Shown piece by piece: positions 43,945-53,258 of a stretch of DNA of 64,000 bases (its first letter is position 1; every line of letters starts with the position of its first letter). The stretch is from assembly GCF_004795255.1 (NCBI RefSeq), contig NZ_SSBQ01000002.1, positions 3,305,501-3,369,500 on the forward strand, given 5' to 3'. The notes below the pieces were generated by a model that was given only the letters and a program-made list of their open reading frames with translations, was not told where the DNA came from and searched no databases. Position numbers and translations under genes: made by a program. The DNA comes from Streptomyces sp. RKND-216. GTDB taxonomy: Bacteria > Actinomycetota > Actinomycetes > Streptomycetales > Streptomycetaceae.

Positions 43945-44580
43945 ATGAAACCTCGTCTCGCCCTCGTCGCCTTCGGCCTCGCGTCCGCGCTGCTCACCTC
44001 GGGCTGTGGTCAGGGCACGGTGGAGGACGGTTCCGGCCGTTCCACCCCCGGAGGTGAAGCCGCTCCGTCTGCCGGGAAGTCCTCGGCCCCGCCGTCCGCC
44101 GCACCCGTGGACGTCACGCCGAGAACCGTCGAGGCGGGGGAGCAGGGCGACGCCGGCGGCGCCGCGAAGCTCTCCTCCGTGAAGGTGACCCGGCTTCCGG
44201 CGTACGACCGCGTGCGGTTCACCTTCGACGGCGGCGTCTCACAGGTCTTCGCCGAGTACATGGATGCACTGCGCGAGCCCGGCCGGGGCAGGACGATCGA
44301 CCTGAAGGGCGAGCACAAGCTGGTGCTGGTCTTCGTCGGCGTCGCCCGGCAGGATCCCGCCGTGCGCGCGGACACCACCGACACCGTCCGCGAGGTGCGG
44401 GCGAGCGGGGTCTTCGAGGGCGAGATGATCGTCGGTCTCGGCCTCGACTCCGAGGGCGAGGGTCCGGCGGGCTACCGGGTGGAGGTGAAGGGCGACTTTG
44501 TCACCGTCGAGGTCGCGCACCGCGCCTCGCCTTCCGGTTCGCCCTCCGGCTCTCCTTCCGCTTCGTCCTCCGCAGGCTGA
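43945..44580 (+). CDS. AMIN-like domain lipoprotein
   Basis: A 211-residue secreted lipoprotein. The signal peptide ends in the lipobox LTSGC (Cys ~22). A Ser/Pro-rich linker follows, then an AMIN-like beta domain (SSVKVTRLPAYDRVRFTFDG, VFVGVARQDPA, YRVEVKGDFVTVEV) and a Ser-Pro-Gly repeat tail. AMIN-like domains are found on envelope proteins and may bind cell-wall polymers. Its last 109 bases overlap the convergent globin gene, and the repeat tail is the overlapping part. Confidence 0.83.
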   Translation: MKPRLALVAFGLASALLTSGCGQGTVEDGSGRSTPGGEAAPSAGKSSAPPSAAPVDVTPRTVEAGEQGDAGGAAKLSSVKVTRLPAYDRVRFTFDGGVSQVFAEYMDALREPGRGRTIDLKGEHKLVLVFVGVARQDPAVRADTTDTVREVRASGVFEGEMIVGLGLDSEGEGPAGYRVEVKGDFVTVEVAHRASPSGSPSGSPSASSSAG

Positions 44581-45923
44581 CTGGACTCCGGAGTCCGACT
44601 GCCGTCAGGCTGCTCGTCTCCGTGATCGCTCGGACCTGGTTCCGTCTCCGCCTCCGGCTCCGTGACAGGTTCCGTTTCCGGTTCCGGCCCGGTGGCCGCG
44701 GGGGCGCGGGCCGCAGGATCGATCCAGGACACCGAGCGGTCGGCGAGGAAGTACTCGGCCGGCGCGGTACGGGTGGCCCCCGACGCCCCGCCGCGCCGGG
44801 CGAACGGGTCGTGGATCAGACGAGCCGGGTCCGCCCCCCACCGCGGAAGCAGGTCGCGGAGTTCGGCGGCGAACGGCGTGGGCCCGGCGAGGTACACGTG
44901 ACCGTCGGCCCAGTCGTCACGTCGCCGCAGCGCCTCGTGGAAGCGTCGGGTCAGGGTGCTCGCGCCCTCGGCGGCGCGCGCCGTCCACACCGCCACCTCC
45001 AGGTGCGGGTGCCCGGACGCGAGCGCGTCGATCGTGGCGCCGTCGTACAGGTCGTCCGGCGTGCGTGCGAGCACGTCCAGCCGTATCCGCCGCGGCGGGC
45101 CCGGGGCTCGGGCGCGCAGCAGGTCCTCCAGCACGGCCTTCACCGGCGCCCAGCCGGTACCGGCGGCGATCAGCGTGACCGGTGCGCCGTCGGCTCCGGG
45201 GGCCGTAGCGGTGCCGGACGCGGCGCCGAGCCGCAGCCGGTCGCCCGCGCGCACGTGGTCGCACAGCATTGTGCTCAGCGACCCGCCGCGCACCCGGGCG
45301 ACGTGGAACTCCAGCAGCCCGTCGGCGCGCGGGGCGCGGGCGAGCGAGTAAGGGCGCCACACCCGGGGCACCTGCGGGCACTCCAACGTCGCGTACTGCC
45401 CGGCCCGGTACGGGTAGGGCTGGTCGGGAAGGATCCGCAGGACGGCCGTACGGCCGTTGTGCAGGCTCTGTTCCACGACGGTGGCGTCCCACCACGCCGG
45501 TTCCCGCTCCCGGATGGACGCGGCCGCGCCGTGCAGCATCGTGCGGGCCGCCCGGCCGTACACGGCCCACCAGGCGGCCTCGGTCGCGTCGTCCCAGGCC
45601 GAGACGCAGCCCATGCGCATCGCGGCGATCAGGCTGTGGCCCACGGTGTCGTAGTCGGCGGTGCACACCCCGAACTTGCGGTGGTCCCGCCCCAGCGCTT
45701 CCAACTGCGCCTGCAGCGCAGGATCGTCGAGGTGCGTGACGATCTGCGCCAGTGCGGCGAACAGCCGGTCGTGCTGCTCGCGCATCTCGGCGGGGAACAT
45801 GCCGCGCAGCCGCGGATCGGAGTCGAAGAGATGCGCGTAGAAGAACCGCACCACACGGTCCGCGCGGCGCTGCGCTATCTCGAAGCTCGCTCTGACTCGT
45901 TCGATGTCGTCGATCTTCCTCAC
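44472..45923 (-). CDS. Flavohaemoglobin-like protein: globin plus FAD/NAD reductase domains
   Basis: A 483-residue protein. Residues 1-135 are a globin domain (FFYAHLFDSDPRLRGMFP; proximal His likely in GRDHRKFGV). Next is an FAD domain (VWRPYSLAR, RGGSLSTMLCDHV) and an NAD domain (LIAAGTGWAPVKAVLEDLL, GHVYLAGPTPF). This is the layout of flavohaemoglobins that convert nitric oxide to nitrate. A ~70-residue Glu/Pro-rich tail is unusual, and its last 36 codons are antisense to the lipoprotein gene. The GTG at 45923 gives the family N-terminus. The oxygenase role is inferred from the domain order. Confidence 0.87.
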   Translation of the reverse strand: MRKIDDIERVRASFEIAQRRADRVVRFFYAHLFDSDPRLRGMFPAEMREQHDRLFAALAQIVTHLDDPALQAQLEALGRDHRKFGVCTADYDTVGHSLIAAMRMGCVSAWDDATEAAWWAVYGRAARTMLHGAAASIREREPAWWDATVVEQSLHNGRTAVLRILPDQPYPYRAGQYATLECPQVPRVWRPYSLARAPRADGLLEFHVARVRGGSLSTMLCDHVRAGDRLRLGAASGTATAPGADGAPVTLIAAGTGWAPVKAVLEDLLRARAPGPPRRIRLDVLARTPDDLYDGATIDALASGHPHLEVAVWTARAAEGASTLTRRFHEALRRRDDWADGHVYLAGPTPFAAELRDLLPRWGADPARLIHDPFARRGGASGATRTAPAEYFLADRSVSWIDPAARAPAATGPEPETEPVTEPEAETEPGPSDHGDEQPDGSRTPESSQPAEDEAEGEPEGEPEGEARCATSTVTKSPFTSTR

Positions 45924-46142
45924 CCCCGCGCGACTCCACGCGTTTCTCCGGTCGTCCCGTGGCGCGCGCCGTGGCCGGAAGCGATCGGTGCGTCGGCGCG
46001 ACACGGGCAGTCCTAGGTCGTTCGGCGCCGGAGCGCCGCCGCATTGCCGGTGCCGTCACAGTTCCTCCACCGGCGGGGGCCCGAACATCCACGGGCACGT
46101 GTGTTCGGTGACGGCGTGAAAGTGGCTTAACCTGCCCGGGTC

Positions 46143-47015
46143 ATGAACTACTGCCCCAGATGCCTCCGCCGTTTCGACGCCGGCGCGTCCTGCCCCAACT
46201 GCGGGACGACCACCGCCGCGCCCGCGGACCGGGATTCCGCCCCGGCGACCGGAACGCCTCGCGAAGAGGCCTACGTCGCGAAGCCGTTCCAGCAGGAGGG
46301 CCCACCCAACGTGGACCCCGAGCCGGCCCCGGCACCGGAGCGGCCGCCGGGCGGGACCGACCGCGAAGCGGAGGCGCGCGACCGTACCGGACCGGAACCC
46401 GTCCACGGCCCCGGCGGCCAGCCGACGGCCCCGCTCGCCGCCGTGCCGCCGACCGGCGGTGACCCCGGCCCCGGTGGCCCCGGTGGCCCCGGCGACCCCG
46501 GTGGCCCCGGTGACCCCGGCCCCGGTGACGGCCCCGGCGGCGGTGACGAAGGCGACGGCGGAGCCCTGCCCCCGGGGCCGGCCCCGGACCCGGACGACAT
46601 ACCCCCGCGCCGCAGGCGCCGGCCCGCCGTGGTCGTCGCCGCCCTGTGCGCCGTCGTGCTGGCGGGTGTCGCCGCCTTCTCGTTCGGCGGGGACGAGACG
46701 CCCGCCGGGCCCGAGGACGACCGCATCGCGCCGTCCGCGACGGCCGGGGACAGCGCGCCCCCCTCGCCGTCCCCCTCGTCCTCCGCGTCCTCCTCGGCCG
46801 AACCGTCCCCCTCCGTCTCCGCCGAGCCCAGCCGGACCGAGACGGAATCCCCCGAGCAGCCGCAACCGGAACAGACCGCCCCGGGCGGCGGCGACACCGG
46901 ACCGGCCCCCACAGAACCGCCGGCACCGGACACGCCCGCGCCGGAGCCCACGCCCACCAGCCCGGACCCCGAGCCGGAACCGTCCGACGACTGCGTGCTC
47001 ATCATCTGCCTCTGA
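46143..47015 (+). CDS. Zinc-ribbon membrane protein with low-complexity linkers
   Basis: A 290-residue protein. The first ~20 residues form a zinc ribbon (YCPRCLRRF then CPNCGTT). A Pro/Gly-rich cytosolic stretch with a GP(G/D) repeat follows. One membrane segment (AVVVAALCAVVLAGVAAFSF) comes after a basic RRRRRP stop. An extracellular Ser/Pro/Glu-rich region ends in DCVLIICL with two Cys. The layout recalls actinobacterial sensor or wall-spanning proteins, but no function is known. The GC-rich 9-base repeats suggest length variation. Confidence 0.75.
   Translation: MNYCPRCLRRFDAGASCPNCGTTTAAPADRDSAPATGTPREEAYVAKPFQQEGPPNVDPEPAPAPERPPGGTDREAEARDRTGPEPVHGPGGQPTAPLAAVPPTGGDPGPGGPGGPGDPGGPGDPGPGDGPGGGDEGDGGALPPGPAPDPDDIPPRRRRRPAVVVAALCAVVLAGVAAFSFGGDETPAGPEDDRIAPSATAGDSAPPSPSPSSSASSSAEPSPSVSAEPSRTETESPEQPQPEQTAPGGGDTGPAPTEPPAPDTPAPEPTPTSPDPEPEPSDDCVLIICL
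46458..46545. repeat. Degenerate 9-bp Gly-Pro repeat array
   Basis: Repeats of the GGTGGCCCC/GGTGACCCC type encode GDPG and GGPG units in the linker of the zinc-ribbon membrane protein. The unit keeps frame. Confidence 0.7.
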
Positions 47016-47082
47016 GGGCCCGGCTCACCGCACGCCGGGGAAGCGCCCGTTCAGAGCCGCGTCCGTTCAGAGCACCGGGTGC

Positions 47083-47805
47083 TCAGAGCAGGGCGCGGCC
47101 CAGGAGCAGGATTCCGGAGAGGGAGACGACGGCGAGGAGCGGCGTCCGCAGGCCGTCGGTCCCGAAGCGCCGGCGCGTGGGCCGGCCGAGCGCGAAACCG
47201 GCGAGCACGCACGGGAAGAGCAGCAGGCCCGACTGCACCTGCGGCACGGTGAGTTCTCCGGCGCCCGCGAGCACCACCAGCGACAGCACGGTGCCGATGA
47301 AGAAGTACGCGCCCAGCGTCGCGCGGACGCGGGAGGCGGGTTCGTGCTGGTAGAGGAGCGCCATCGGCGGCCCGCCGATGGTCGTCGCGGTGCCGGTGAC
47401 GCCGGAGAGCGTCCCGGCTGTGACGAGGGTGCCGGGGCGGATCCCCACCCGGACGTCGCCCCACAACGAGGCCGCGACCGCGAGCAGCACCATGACCCCG
47501 ACGGCCGCGCCCAGCACCGTCGGCTCCAGCACGGCCACCACCCACGCGCCGCCGACGCTGCCCACCACCCGTGCGGGAAGGGCCCAGCCCAGGCCCCGCC
47601 AGTCGATGTGCCGCCAGTCCGTGGTGACGGTGAGCATCGCCATCGACGCGTTGGCCACCAGCAGCCCGCCCGGCATCATTGAGGGCTCCACCACGATCAG
47701 CACCGGCGCGGCGACCATGCCCTGCCCGAGGCCGACGCAGCTCTGCACGAGCGCGCCCACCAGGACGGCGAGGCCGGCGACGACGAAGAACTGCGGATCG
47801 GGCAC
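47083..47805 (-). CDS. TSUP-family (TauE/SafE) membrane transporter
   Basis: A 240-residue protein with about seven hydrophobic segments. The first is FFVVAGLAVLVGALVQSCVG, and GTLSGVTGTATTIGGPPMAL in the middle matches the second family repeat. TauE/SafE proteins export sulfite, sulfoacetate or other organosulfonates; no substrate is fixed here. TAGGCT lies eight bases before GTG 47805, so the mRNA is probably leaderless. It is divergent from the large ATPase gene; the 170-base gap holds both promoters. Confidence 0.85.
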   Translation of the reverse strand: MPDPQFFVVAGLAVLVGALVQSCVGLGQGMVAAPVLIVVEPSMMPGGLLVANASMAMLTVTTDWRHIDWRGLGWALPARVVGSVGGAWVVAVLEPTVLGAAVGVMVLLAVAASLWGDVRVGIRPGTLVTAGTLSGVTGTATTIGGPPMALLYQHEPASRVRATLGAYFFIGTVLSLVVLAGAGELTVPQVQSGLLLFPCVLAGFALGRPTRRRFGTDGLRTPLLAVVSLSGILLLGRALL

Positions 47806-47975
47806 GTCGCCCGAGCCTACGCCTCCGTTCGCCCCGCCCCCGCGCCGGTGCGGGACGTGCCGTCTGCACGGCCTGTGGCGGGATGCCGTACCGTCACCCG
47901 GACCAGGCCGGGTGAAACGGCGTACGGAACGGTGCGGGCGCAAGCCTCGCACCACTGCGGCGAGGAGGCGGCGAC

Positions 47976-50900
47976 GTGAGCGGCGGCGGCACGGTGATGG
48001 TCGGGCAGGGCGGCGGCGAGGACCCTTTCGGGACCCTGCGCCTGCGACGCGGCGTCCTCGACGCGTGGTCCGCGTCCCCCGCCCGCTTCCGCGAGGACGC
48101 CAACGCTGAGCAGGACCTCGCGCTCGGCGGCTACCGCGATCGCCTCGTCGTGGAGTTGGCGCAGAACGCCGCCGACGCGGCGGGACGGGCCGGTCTTCCC
48201 GGCCGCATCCGCTTCACCCTCCGCGGCGACGTGCTGGTCGCCGCGAACACCGGCGCCGCGCTCGACGCGGCCGCCGTGGAATCGCTGTCCACGCTGCGCG
48301 CCTCCGCCAAACGCGAGGACCACGGCTCGTCGAGCGGCGCCGGTGAAGCCGTGGGGCGGTTCGGCGTCGGCTTCGCCGCCGTGCTCGCCGTGACCGATGC
48401 CCCGGCCGTGCTGAGCAGGGCCGGCGGCGTGCGCTGGTCGCTGACCGAGGCGCGCGACCTCACGCTCGCCGAGGCCGGAGAGCGCACCGACGCCCTCGCC
48501 GACGAGGTACGGCGCCGCGACGGCCACGTGCCGCTCCTGCGCCTGCCGCTCCCGGCCGAGGGCGGAGCCCCCGAGGGCTACGACACCGCGGTCGTGCTGC
48601 CGCTGCGGGACGCCGCTGCCGCGGCACTCGCCGAGCGGCTGCTCGCCTCCGTGGACGACGCGCTGCTGCTGGCGCTGCCCGGACTGGCCGAGGTCGTCGT
48701 CGACACCCCGGACGGCGTCCGCACACTGACCCGGCGCACCGACGGCCCGTACGTCGTGGTGGACGACGCGGCGGAGCCGGTGGCGCGCACCGAGGGGCCG
48801 ACGCCGCCCGCCGTCCGCCACCACACCCGCTGGCGGGTGTCCACCGCAGGCGGACGCGTGGACCCGGACCTGTTCGCGGACCGGCCCGTGGAGGAACGGC
48901 TGCGCCCCTGGTGGACGGTCACGTGGGCGATCCCGGTGGACGACGCCGGCGCACCCGTGCGTCCGCGCACCGAACCCGTGCTGCACGCGCCCACGCCCAC
49001 GGACGAGCCGCTGGGCGTGCCCGCCCTGCTGGTCGCGTCCTTCCCGCTGGAGCCCACCCGGCGGCACGTCGCGCCCGGCCCGCTCGCGGACTTCCTGCTG
49101 GCCCGTGCGGCCGAGACCTACGCCGGTCTCCTGGAGGGCTGGGGCCCGGCGGGCACCGGCCTCGTCGACCTGGTGCCCGGCCCGCTCGGCAAGGGCGAAC
49201 TCGACGGCGAGCTGCGCCGGATGCTTCTGGAACGGCTGCCCGACGTGGCCTTCCTCCCCAGCGCGGCCGCCCTCGCGCACCGCTCGGGCCGGGGCCCGGC
49301 CGACGGCTCCGACGAGGCGCTGCGCCCGCTCCGCCCGCGCGAGGCCGAGCTGATCGAGGGCGCCGGCGCGGAGACCGTGCGCGTCCTTGCGGAGCTGTAC
49401 CCGGCGCTGCTCCCGGCCGGGCTGGAGCGGCGCAGCGAACTGCGCGCCCTGGATGTCGGCCGCGTGCCGCTCGGCGAGGCCGTCGACCGCCTCGCGGGTG
49501 TCGAACGCGATCCGGCCTGGTGGCGGCGCCTGTACGACGCGCTCGCCGGCGTCGACCCGGACCGGCTCAGCGGGCTGCCCGTGCCGCTCGCCGACGGCCG
49601 TACGGTCATCGGCCCGCGGCAGGTGCTCATGCCCTCGGCGGACGGCGCCGGCCCGGCCGGCGCCCACGGCGACCCCGGGGAACGACACCGCGCGCTGGCC
49701 CGGCTGGGGCTGCGGGTCGCCCACCCGGACGCCGTGCACCCGCTGCTGGAGAAGCTCGGTGCCACCCCCGCCACGCCGCGCGCGGTGCTCACCACACCGC
49801 AGGTGCGGGAGGCCGTCGCCGGGTCGCTGGACGCGGGCGAGATCTGGGACGAGGACGCGGACACCCCGGACGCCGACGCACTCGCCGAAACCGTCCTGGC
49901 GCTGGTGCGCGACGCGGGACTGGCCCCCGGCGACGAACCGTGGCTGGGCGCCCTCGCCCTCCCCGACGAGGACGGCGAACTCGCACCCGCAGGCGAACTC
50001 GTCCTTCCCGGCAGTGCGTTCGCCCGCGTCATCCGCGACGGCGAACTCCCCGCCTGCGACGCCGCGCTCGCCGAACGCTGGGGCGAACAGCCCCTCACCG
50101 CCGTCGGCGTGCTCGCCGACTTCGCTCTCGTCCGCGCCGGGGACGTCGTCCTGGACCCGGACGAGGTCGTCGAACCGGAGATCGCCCACGCCGGCGGCGA
50201 GTACGCGGCTCCCGACGACACCGGTCTCCTCGATGCGGTCGACGTGTGGTGCGAGGACGTGCTCGACCGTCTCCCCGAGACACCCGTCCCGCCCGTCGCC
50301 GCCGAACTGGTCGCCGTCCGCGACCTGGACCTCGTCGACGACGACCACTGGCCGGAGGCCCTCGCCATGCTGGCCCGGCCGCCGCTGCGGGAGGCGCTGA
50401 CCACGCCCGTCCGGGTGCTGCTGCCGGACGGCACGCGGGAGACCGTGCGGCCGTACACCGCGTGGTGGCTGCGCGGGCACCCGGTGCTGGACGGGCGCCG
50501 GCCCGCCGGGCTGCGGGCCGCCGGCGGCGACGGGCTCCTCGCCGGGCTCTACGAGGAGGCCGACGCCTCCGCGCTGGTCGCGCCGGACGGCGACGGCGCG
50601 CCCGACGAGCAGGTGCTGCGCGCCCTGGGCGTGCGCACCTCCGCCGTGGCCCTGCTGGACGAGCCGGGCGGCGCGGCGGAACTCCTCGCGCGGCTCGCCG
50701 ACCCCGGACTGCCCGTCTCCGCCCAGCAGTTGCACGGCCTCTACGGTCTGCTCGCCGGCCTGGACCCGGACGAGGTCACGCTGCCCGACGAACTCCGCGC
50801 GGTCGTGGGCGGGACGGTCCGCGTGGTCGCGGCGGCGGAGGCGGTCGTGGTGGAGGCCCCCGACCTGATGCCGCTGCTCGGCGACCGCCCGATGCTCCCC

Positions 50901-51260
50901 GTCCGCTCCGCGCGGGCGGCCGACCTGGCGTCGGTGTTGGACGTGCGGCGGCTGGGCGACATGGTCCCCGGCACACCCGGCGGCGATCCCGGCACCCGCC
51001 GCGACGTGCCGGAGGCCGTGCGGCACCTGCTGCCGACGGCGCCGACGGAGTACCTGGAGCACGACGAACTGCTGGTCGACGGTGTCGAGGTGGACTGGCG
51101 GATGACACCGGACGGCACCCTGCACGCCGCCACCCTGGAGGGTGTCGCCGCCGGGCTGGCGTGGGCCGCGGGCGCCTGGGCCCGCCGCTTCGAACTGGCG
51201 GCCCTCCTGGAGGACCCCTCCCGCGCCGGCGAACTGGCCCGCGCCCGCTGGTTCGAGTGA
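47976..51260 (+). CDS. Large protein with a sacsin/Hsp90-type GHKL ATPase domain
   Basis: A 1094-residue soluble protein. The N-terminal ~250 residues are a GHKL ATP-binding domain: N box VVELAQNAADAAG (58-70), a central VLVAANTGAALD lid region and the G box GRFGVGFAAVLA (128-139). This is the sacsin N-terminal-like group, related to Hsp90. The remaining ~800 residues are Leu/Arg/Asp-rich and mostly helical, with no motor or kinase motif I can see. The role (chaperone or scaffold) is unknown. The start is GTG 47976. No partner gene is adjacent in the same direction. Confidence 0.85.
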   Translation: MSGGGTVMVGQGGGEDPFGTLRLRRGVLDAWSASPARFREDANAEQDLALGGYRDRLVVELAQNAADAAGRAGLPGRIRFTLRGDVLVAANTGAALDAAAVESLSTLRASAKREDHGSSSGAGEAVGRFGVGFAAVLAVTDAPAVLSRAGGVRWSLTEARDLTLAEAGERTDALADEVRRRDGHVPLLRLPLPAEGGAPEGYDTAVVLPLRDAAAAALAERLLASVDDALLLALPGLAEVVVDTPDGVRTLTRRTDGPYVVVDDAAEPVARTEGPTPPAVRHHTRWRVSTAGGRVDPDLFADRPVEERLRPWWTVTWAIPVDDAGAPVRPRTEPVLHAPTPTDEPLGVPALLVASFPLEPTRRHVAPGPLADFLLARAAETYAGLLEGWGPAGTGLVDLVPGPLGKGELDGELRRMLLERLPDVAFLPSAAALAHRSGRGPADGSDEALRPLRPREAELIEGAGAETVRVLAELYPALLPAGLERRSELRALDVGRVPLGEAVDRLAGVERDPAWWRRLYDALAGVDPDRLSGLPVPLADGRTVIGPRQVLMPSADGAGPAGAHGDPGERHRALARLGLRVAHPDAVHPLLEKLGATPATPRAVLTTPQVREAVAGSLDAGEIWDEDADTPDADALAETVLALVRDAGLAPGDEPWLGALALPDEDGELAPAGELVLPGSAFARVIRDGELPACDAALAERWGEQPLTAVGVLADFALVRAGDVVLDPDEVVEPEIAHAGGEYAAPDDTGLLDAVDVWCEDVLDRLPETPVPPVAAELVAVRDLDLVDDDHWPEALAMLARPPLREALTTPVRVLLPDGTRETVRPYTAWWLRGHPVLDGRRPAGLRAAGGDGLLAGLYEEADASALVAPDGDGAPDEQVLRALGVRTSAVALLDEPGGAAELLARLADPGLPVSAQQLHGLYGLLAGLDPDEVTLPDELRAVVGGTVRVVAAAEAVVVEAPDLMPLLGDRPMLPVRSARAADLASVLDVRRLGDMVPGTPGGDPGTRRDVPEAVRHLLPTAPTEYLEHDELLVDGVEVDWRMTPDGTLHAATLEGVAAGLAWAAGAWARRFELAALLEDPSRAGELARARWFE

Positions 51261-51288
51261 CCGCCGCAGGCCGTGTGCGGCGCCGGAG

Positions 51289-52194
51289 TCAGCCGCGCAT
51301 GGTCGGCGGGACGGCGGCCAGCAGGGCGTGGGCGAAGGCCGTGACGCCCGGATGGCCCTCGGCACCGCGGCGGAAGGCGACCTCGGTGCAGCGGTAGGCG
51401 CCCAGTTCCGCCAGCACCGCCCCGTCCGGCAGGCCGTCCGCCACGCCGAGTTCGGGCACGAACGCCACGCCCATGCCCACCGCGACCAGCGCCAGCACCG
51501 CGCCGAAGTCGTCGACGTGGTGCACCGTGCGCGGCTCGAACCCCTCGGCCGCGCAGTGTTCCAGCGCCGCGTCGTGGCACAGCGTGCCGCGCGTGGCGGT
51601 GATCCAGGGCGCCTCGCGCCAGCCGCGCACCGCGTGCCGGCCGCCGGGCGGCGGCTTCCACCGCGCGGGGGAGGCCAGGTACATGCGCTCGGTGCACAGC
51701 GGCACCGTGCTCAGCCCCGGTGGGGGCGGCGGCGGTTCCGCCTCGTAGTGCTGGAGGAGCGCCACGTCCAGCGCGCCGGACCGCAGGTCGTCCGCGACGT
51801 GTGCCGGGTCGACCTCGCTGACCAGCGGCTCCAGCCGGGGCAGGGTGTCGGCCAGGCGCGCCAGCGCCTCCGGGAGCAGCAGCCGGGCGGCGGACGTGAA
51901 GGTGCCGATGCGCAGCGGACCGGACGGCTCGCGGCGGATGCCCGCCAGCTCCGAGGTGGCCTGTTCCAGTCGCTCCAGTACGGCGTCCGCGTGGACGACC
52001 AGCGCGTGGCCCGCCTCGGTCAGCGCGACACGCCGCCCGGTACGCTCCAGCAGTGGCACGCCCGCCTCACGTTCGAGCACGGAGAGCTGCTGCGAGACGG
52101 CCGACGGCGTGTACGCCATCGCCTCCGCGACCGCGGCGATCGTGCCCCGGTGGGAGAGTTCCCGCAGCAGGCGGAGCCGCCGTACGTCGAGCAT
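51289..52194 (-). CDS. LysR-family transcriptional regulator
   Basis: A 301-residue LysR-type regulator. The N-terminal winged helix (residues 1-60) has LRELSHRGTIAAVAEAMAYT and SAVSQQLSVLEREAG. The substrate-binding-protein-like C-terminal domain follows (GPLRIGTFTSAARLLLPEAL). It is divergent from the DapA-family gene across 72 bases and so probably regulates it, as LysR proteins usually act on the divergent gene. The effector is unknown, perhaps a keto acid or sugar acid. No operator is clear to the eye. Confidence 0.92.
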   Translation of the reverse strand: MLDVRRLRLLRELSHRGTIAAVAEAMAYTPSAVSQQLSVLEREAGVPLLERTGRRVALTEAGHALVVHADAVLERLEQATSELAGIRREPSGPLRIGTFTSAARLLLPEALARLADTLPRLEPLVSEVDPAHVADDLRSGALDVALLQHYEAEPPPPPPGLSTVPLCTERMYLASPARWKPPPGGRHAVRGWREAPWITATRGTLCHDAALEHCAAEGFEPRTVHHVDDFGAVLALVAVGMGVAFVPELGVADGLPDGAVLAELGAYRCTEVAFRRGAEGHPGVTAFAHALLAAVPPTMRG

Positions 52195-52266
52195 CAGCTC
52201 AGCTTACGGTCCACCGCAGAAGTTCGAGATGGACGCTCCGGCAGTGGGCGGGGGACGCTCGGTGGC

Positions 52267-53232
52267 ATGGATGCCACCGCCGCCCTCGCCGCGCCCGCCG
52301 TCCCCGGGCCCGCCCTCTCGGGCCTCCACGTGCCGCTGGTCACCCCCTTCACCGCGCAGGGCGACCTGGCGGCCGACGCGCTGGAGGGGCTGGCGCACCA
52401 GGTCCTCGACGACGGCGCCGACGGGCTGGTGGCCCTGGGCACCACGGGAGAGCCGGGCGTGCTGGAGGACGAGGAGCGCCGGGCGGTGGTGGACGTCTGC
52501 GTGCGGGTGTGCCGGGAGCGCGGAGCGAGCCTCGTCGTCGGCGCCGGTTCCTCCTCGACCCGGGCGAGCGTTCGCGAGCTGGCCGCGCTCGGCGGCCGGC
52601 CGGAGATCGGCGCCGCCCTGGTGACCGTACCGTCGTTCGTACGGCCCTCCGAGGCGGGTGTGCTGGCGCACTTCGGCGCACTCGCCGCGCACAGCCCGGT
52701 CCCGCTGGTCGTCTACAACATCCCGTACCGCACCGGGCAGCGGATCGGCGCGGACACGCTGCGGGAACTGGCCGCGCTGCCGAACATCGCCGGCGTCAAG
52801 CACGCCGTCGGCGGCATCGACGCCGACACCGTGAACCTGCTCGCCGACCCGCCGCCCGCGTCCCACGGCTTCGCCGTGCTGGGCGGGGACGACGCGTACC
52901 TGCCGCCGCTGCTCGCGCTCGGCGGTCAGGGCGGCATCCTCGCCTCCGCACACCTGTGCACGGCGCGGTGGGCGGAGCTGGTCGCGGCGTGGCGGGACGG
53001 CGACGTGGCGCGGGCGCGGGAACTCGGGCGTGGGGCGGTGCGGCTGGCCTCGGCGGTGTTCACGGAGCCGAACCCGACGGTGGTGAAGGGCGTGCTGCAC
53101 GCGCAGGGCCGCATTCCCAGCCCGGACGTGCGGCTGCCGCTGCTGTCGGCGTCGGCTGCGGCGGTGGACGCCGCGCTGTACCGCGCCACCGAGTGGGCGG
53201 AGGCGTCGGCGCCGGCTCTGGCCGCCGTCTGA
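52267..53232 (+). CDS. Dihydrodipicolinate synthase-family aldolase/lyase
   Basis: A 321-residue TIM-barrel class I aldolase-type protein. The pyruvate-carboxylate loop is GTTGEPG (58-64), the Tyr is in VVYNIPYRTG (Tyr150), and the Schiff-base Lys is in GVKHAVGG (Lys178). These are the DapA-superfamily features. The true DapA normally sits in a lysine operon, so this copy, paired with a LysR regulator, may act on another 2-keto acid (for example KDG or N-acetylneuraminate-like substrates). ATG 52267 was chosen from family length. Its stop is 26 bases before the convergent DUF2530 gene. Confidence 0.9.
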   Translation: MDATAALAAPAVPGPALSGLHVPLVTPFTAQGDLAADALEGLAHQVLDDGADGLVALGTTGEPGVLEDEERRAVVDVCVRVCRERGASLVVGAGSSSTRASVRELAALGGRPEIGAALVTVPSFVRPSEAGVLAHFGALAAHSPVPLVVYNIPYRTGQRIGADTLRELAALPNIAGVKHAVGGIDADTVNLLADPPPASHGFAVLGGDDAYLPPLLALGGQGGILASAHLCTARWAELVAAWRDGDVARARELGRGAVRLASAVFTEPNPTVVKGVLHAQGRIPSPDVRLPLLSASAAAVDAALYRATEWAEASAPALAAV

Positions 53233-53258
53233 CCGACCGCTTTCTGCCTGCCGTCCGC

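Noticed and set aside
47817..51365. A 1182-codon open frame on the minus strand
   Set aside because: It is the antisense shadow of the sacsin-like ATPase gene; composition is low-complexity and the plus-strand gene has clear GHKL motifs.
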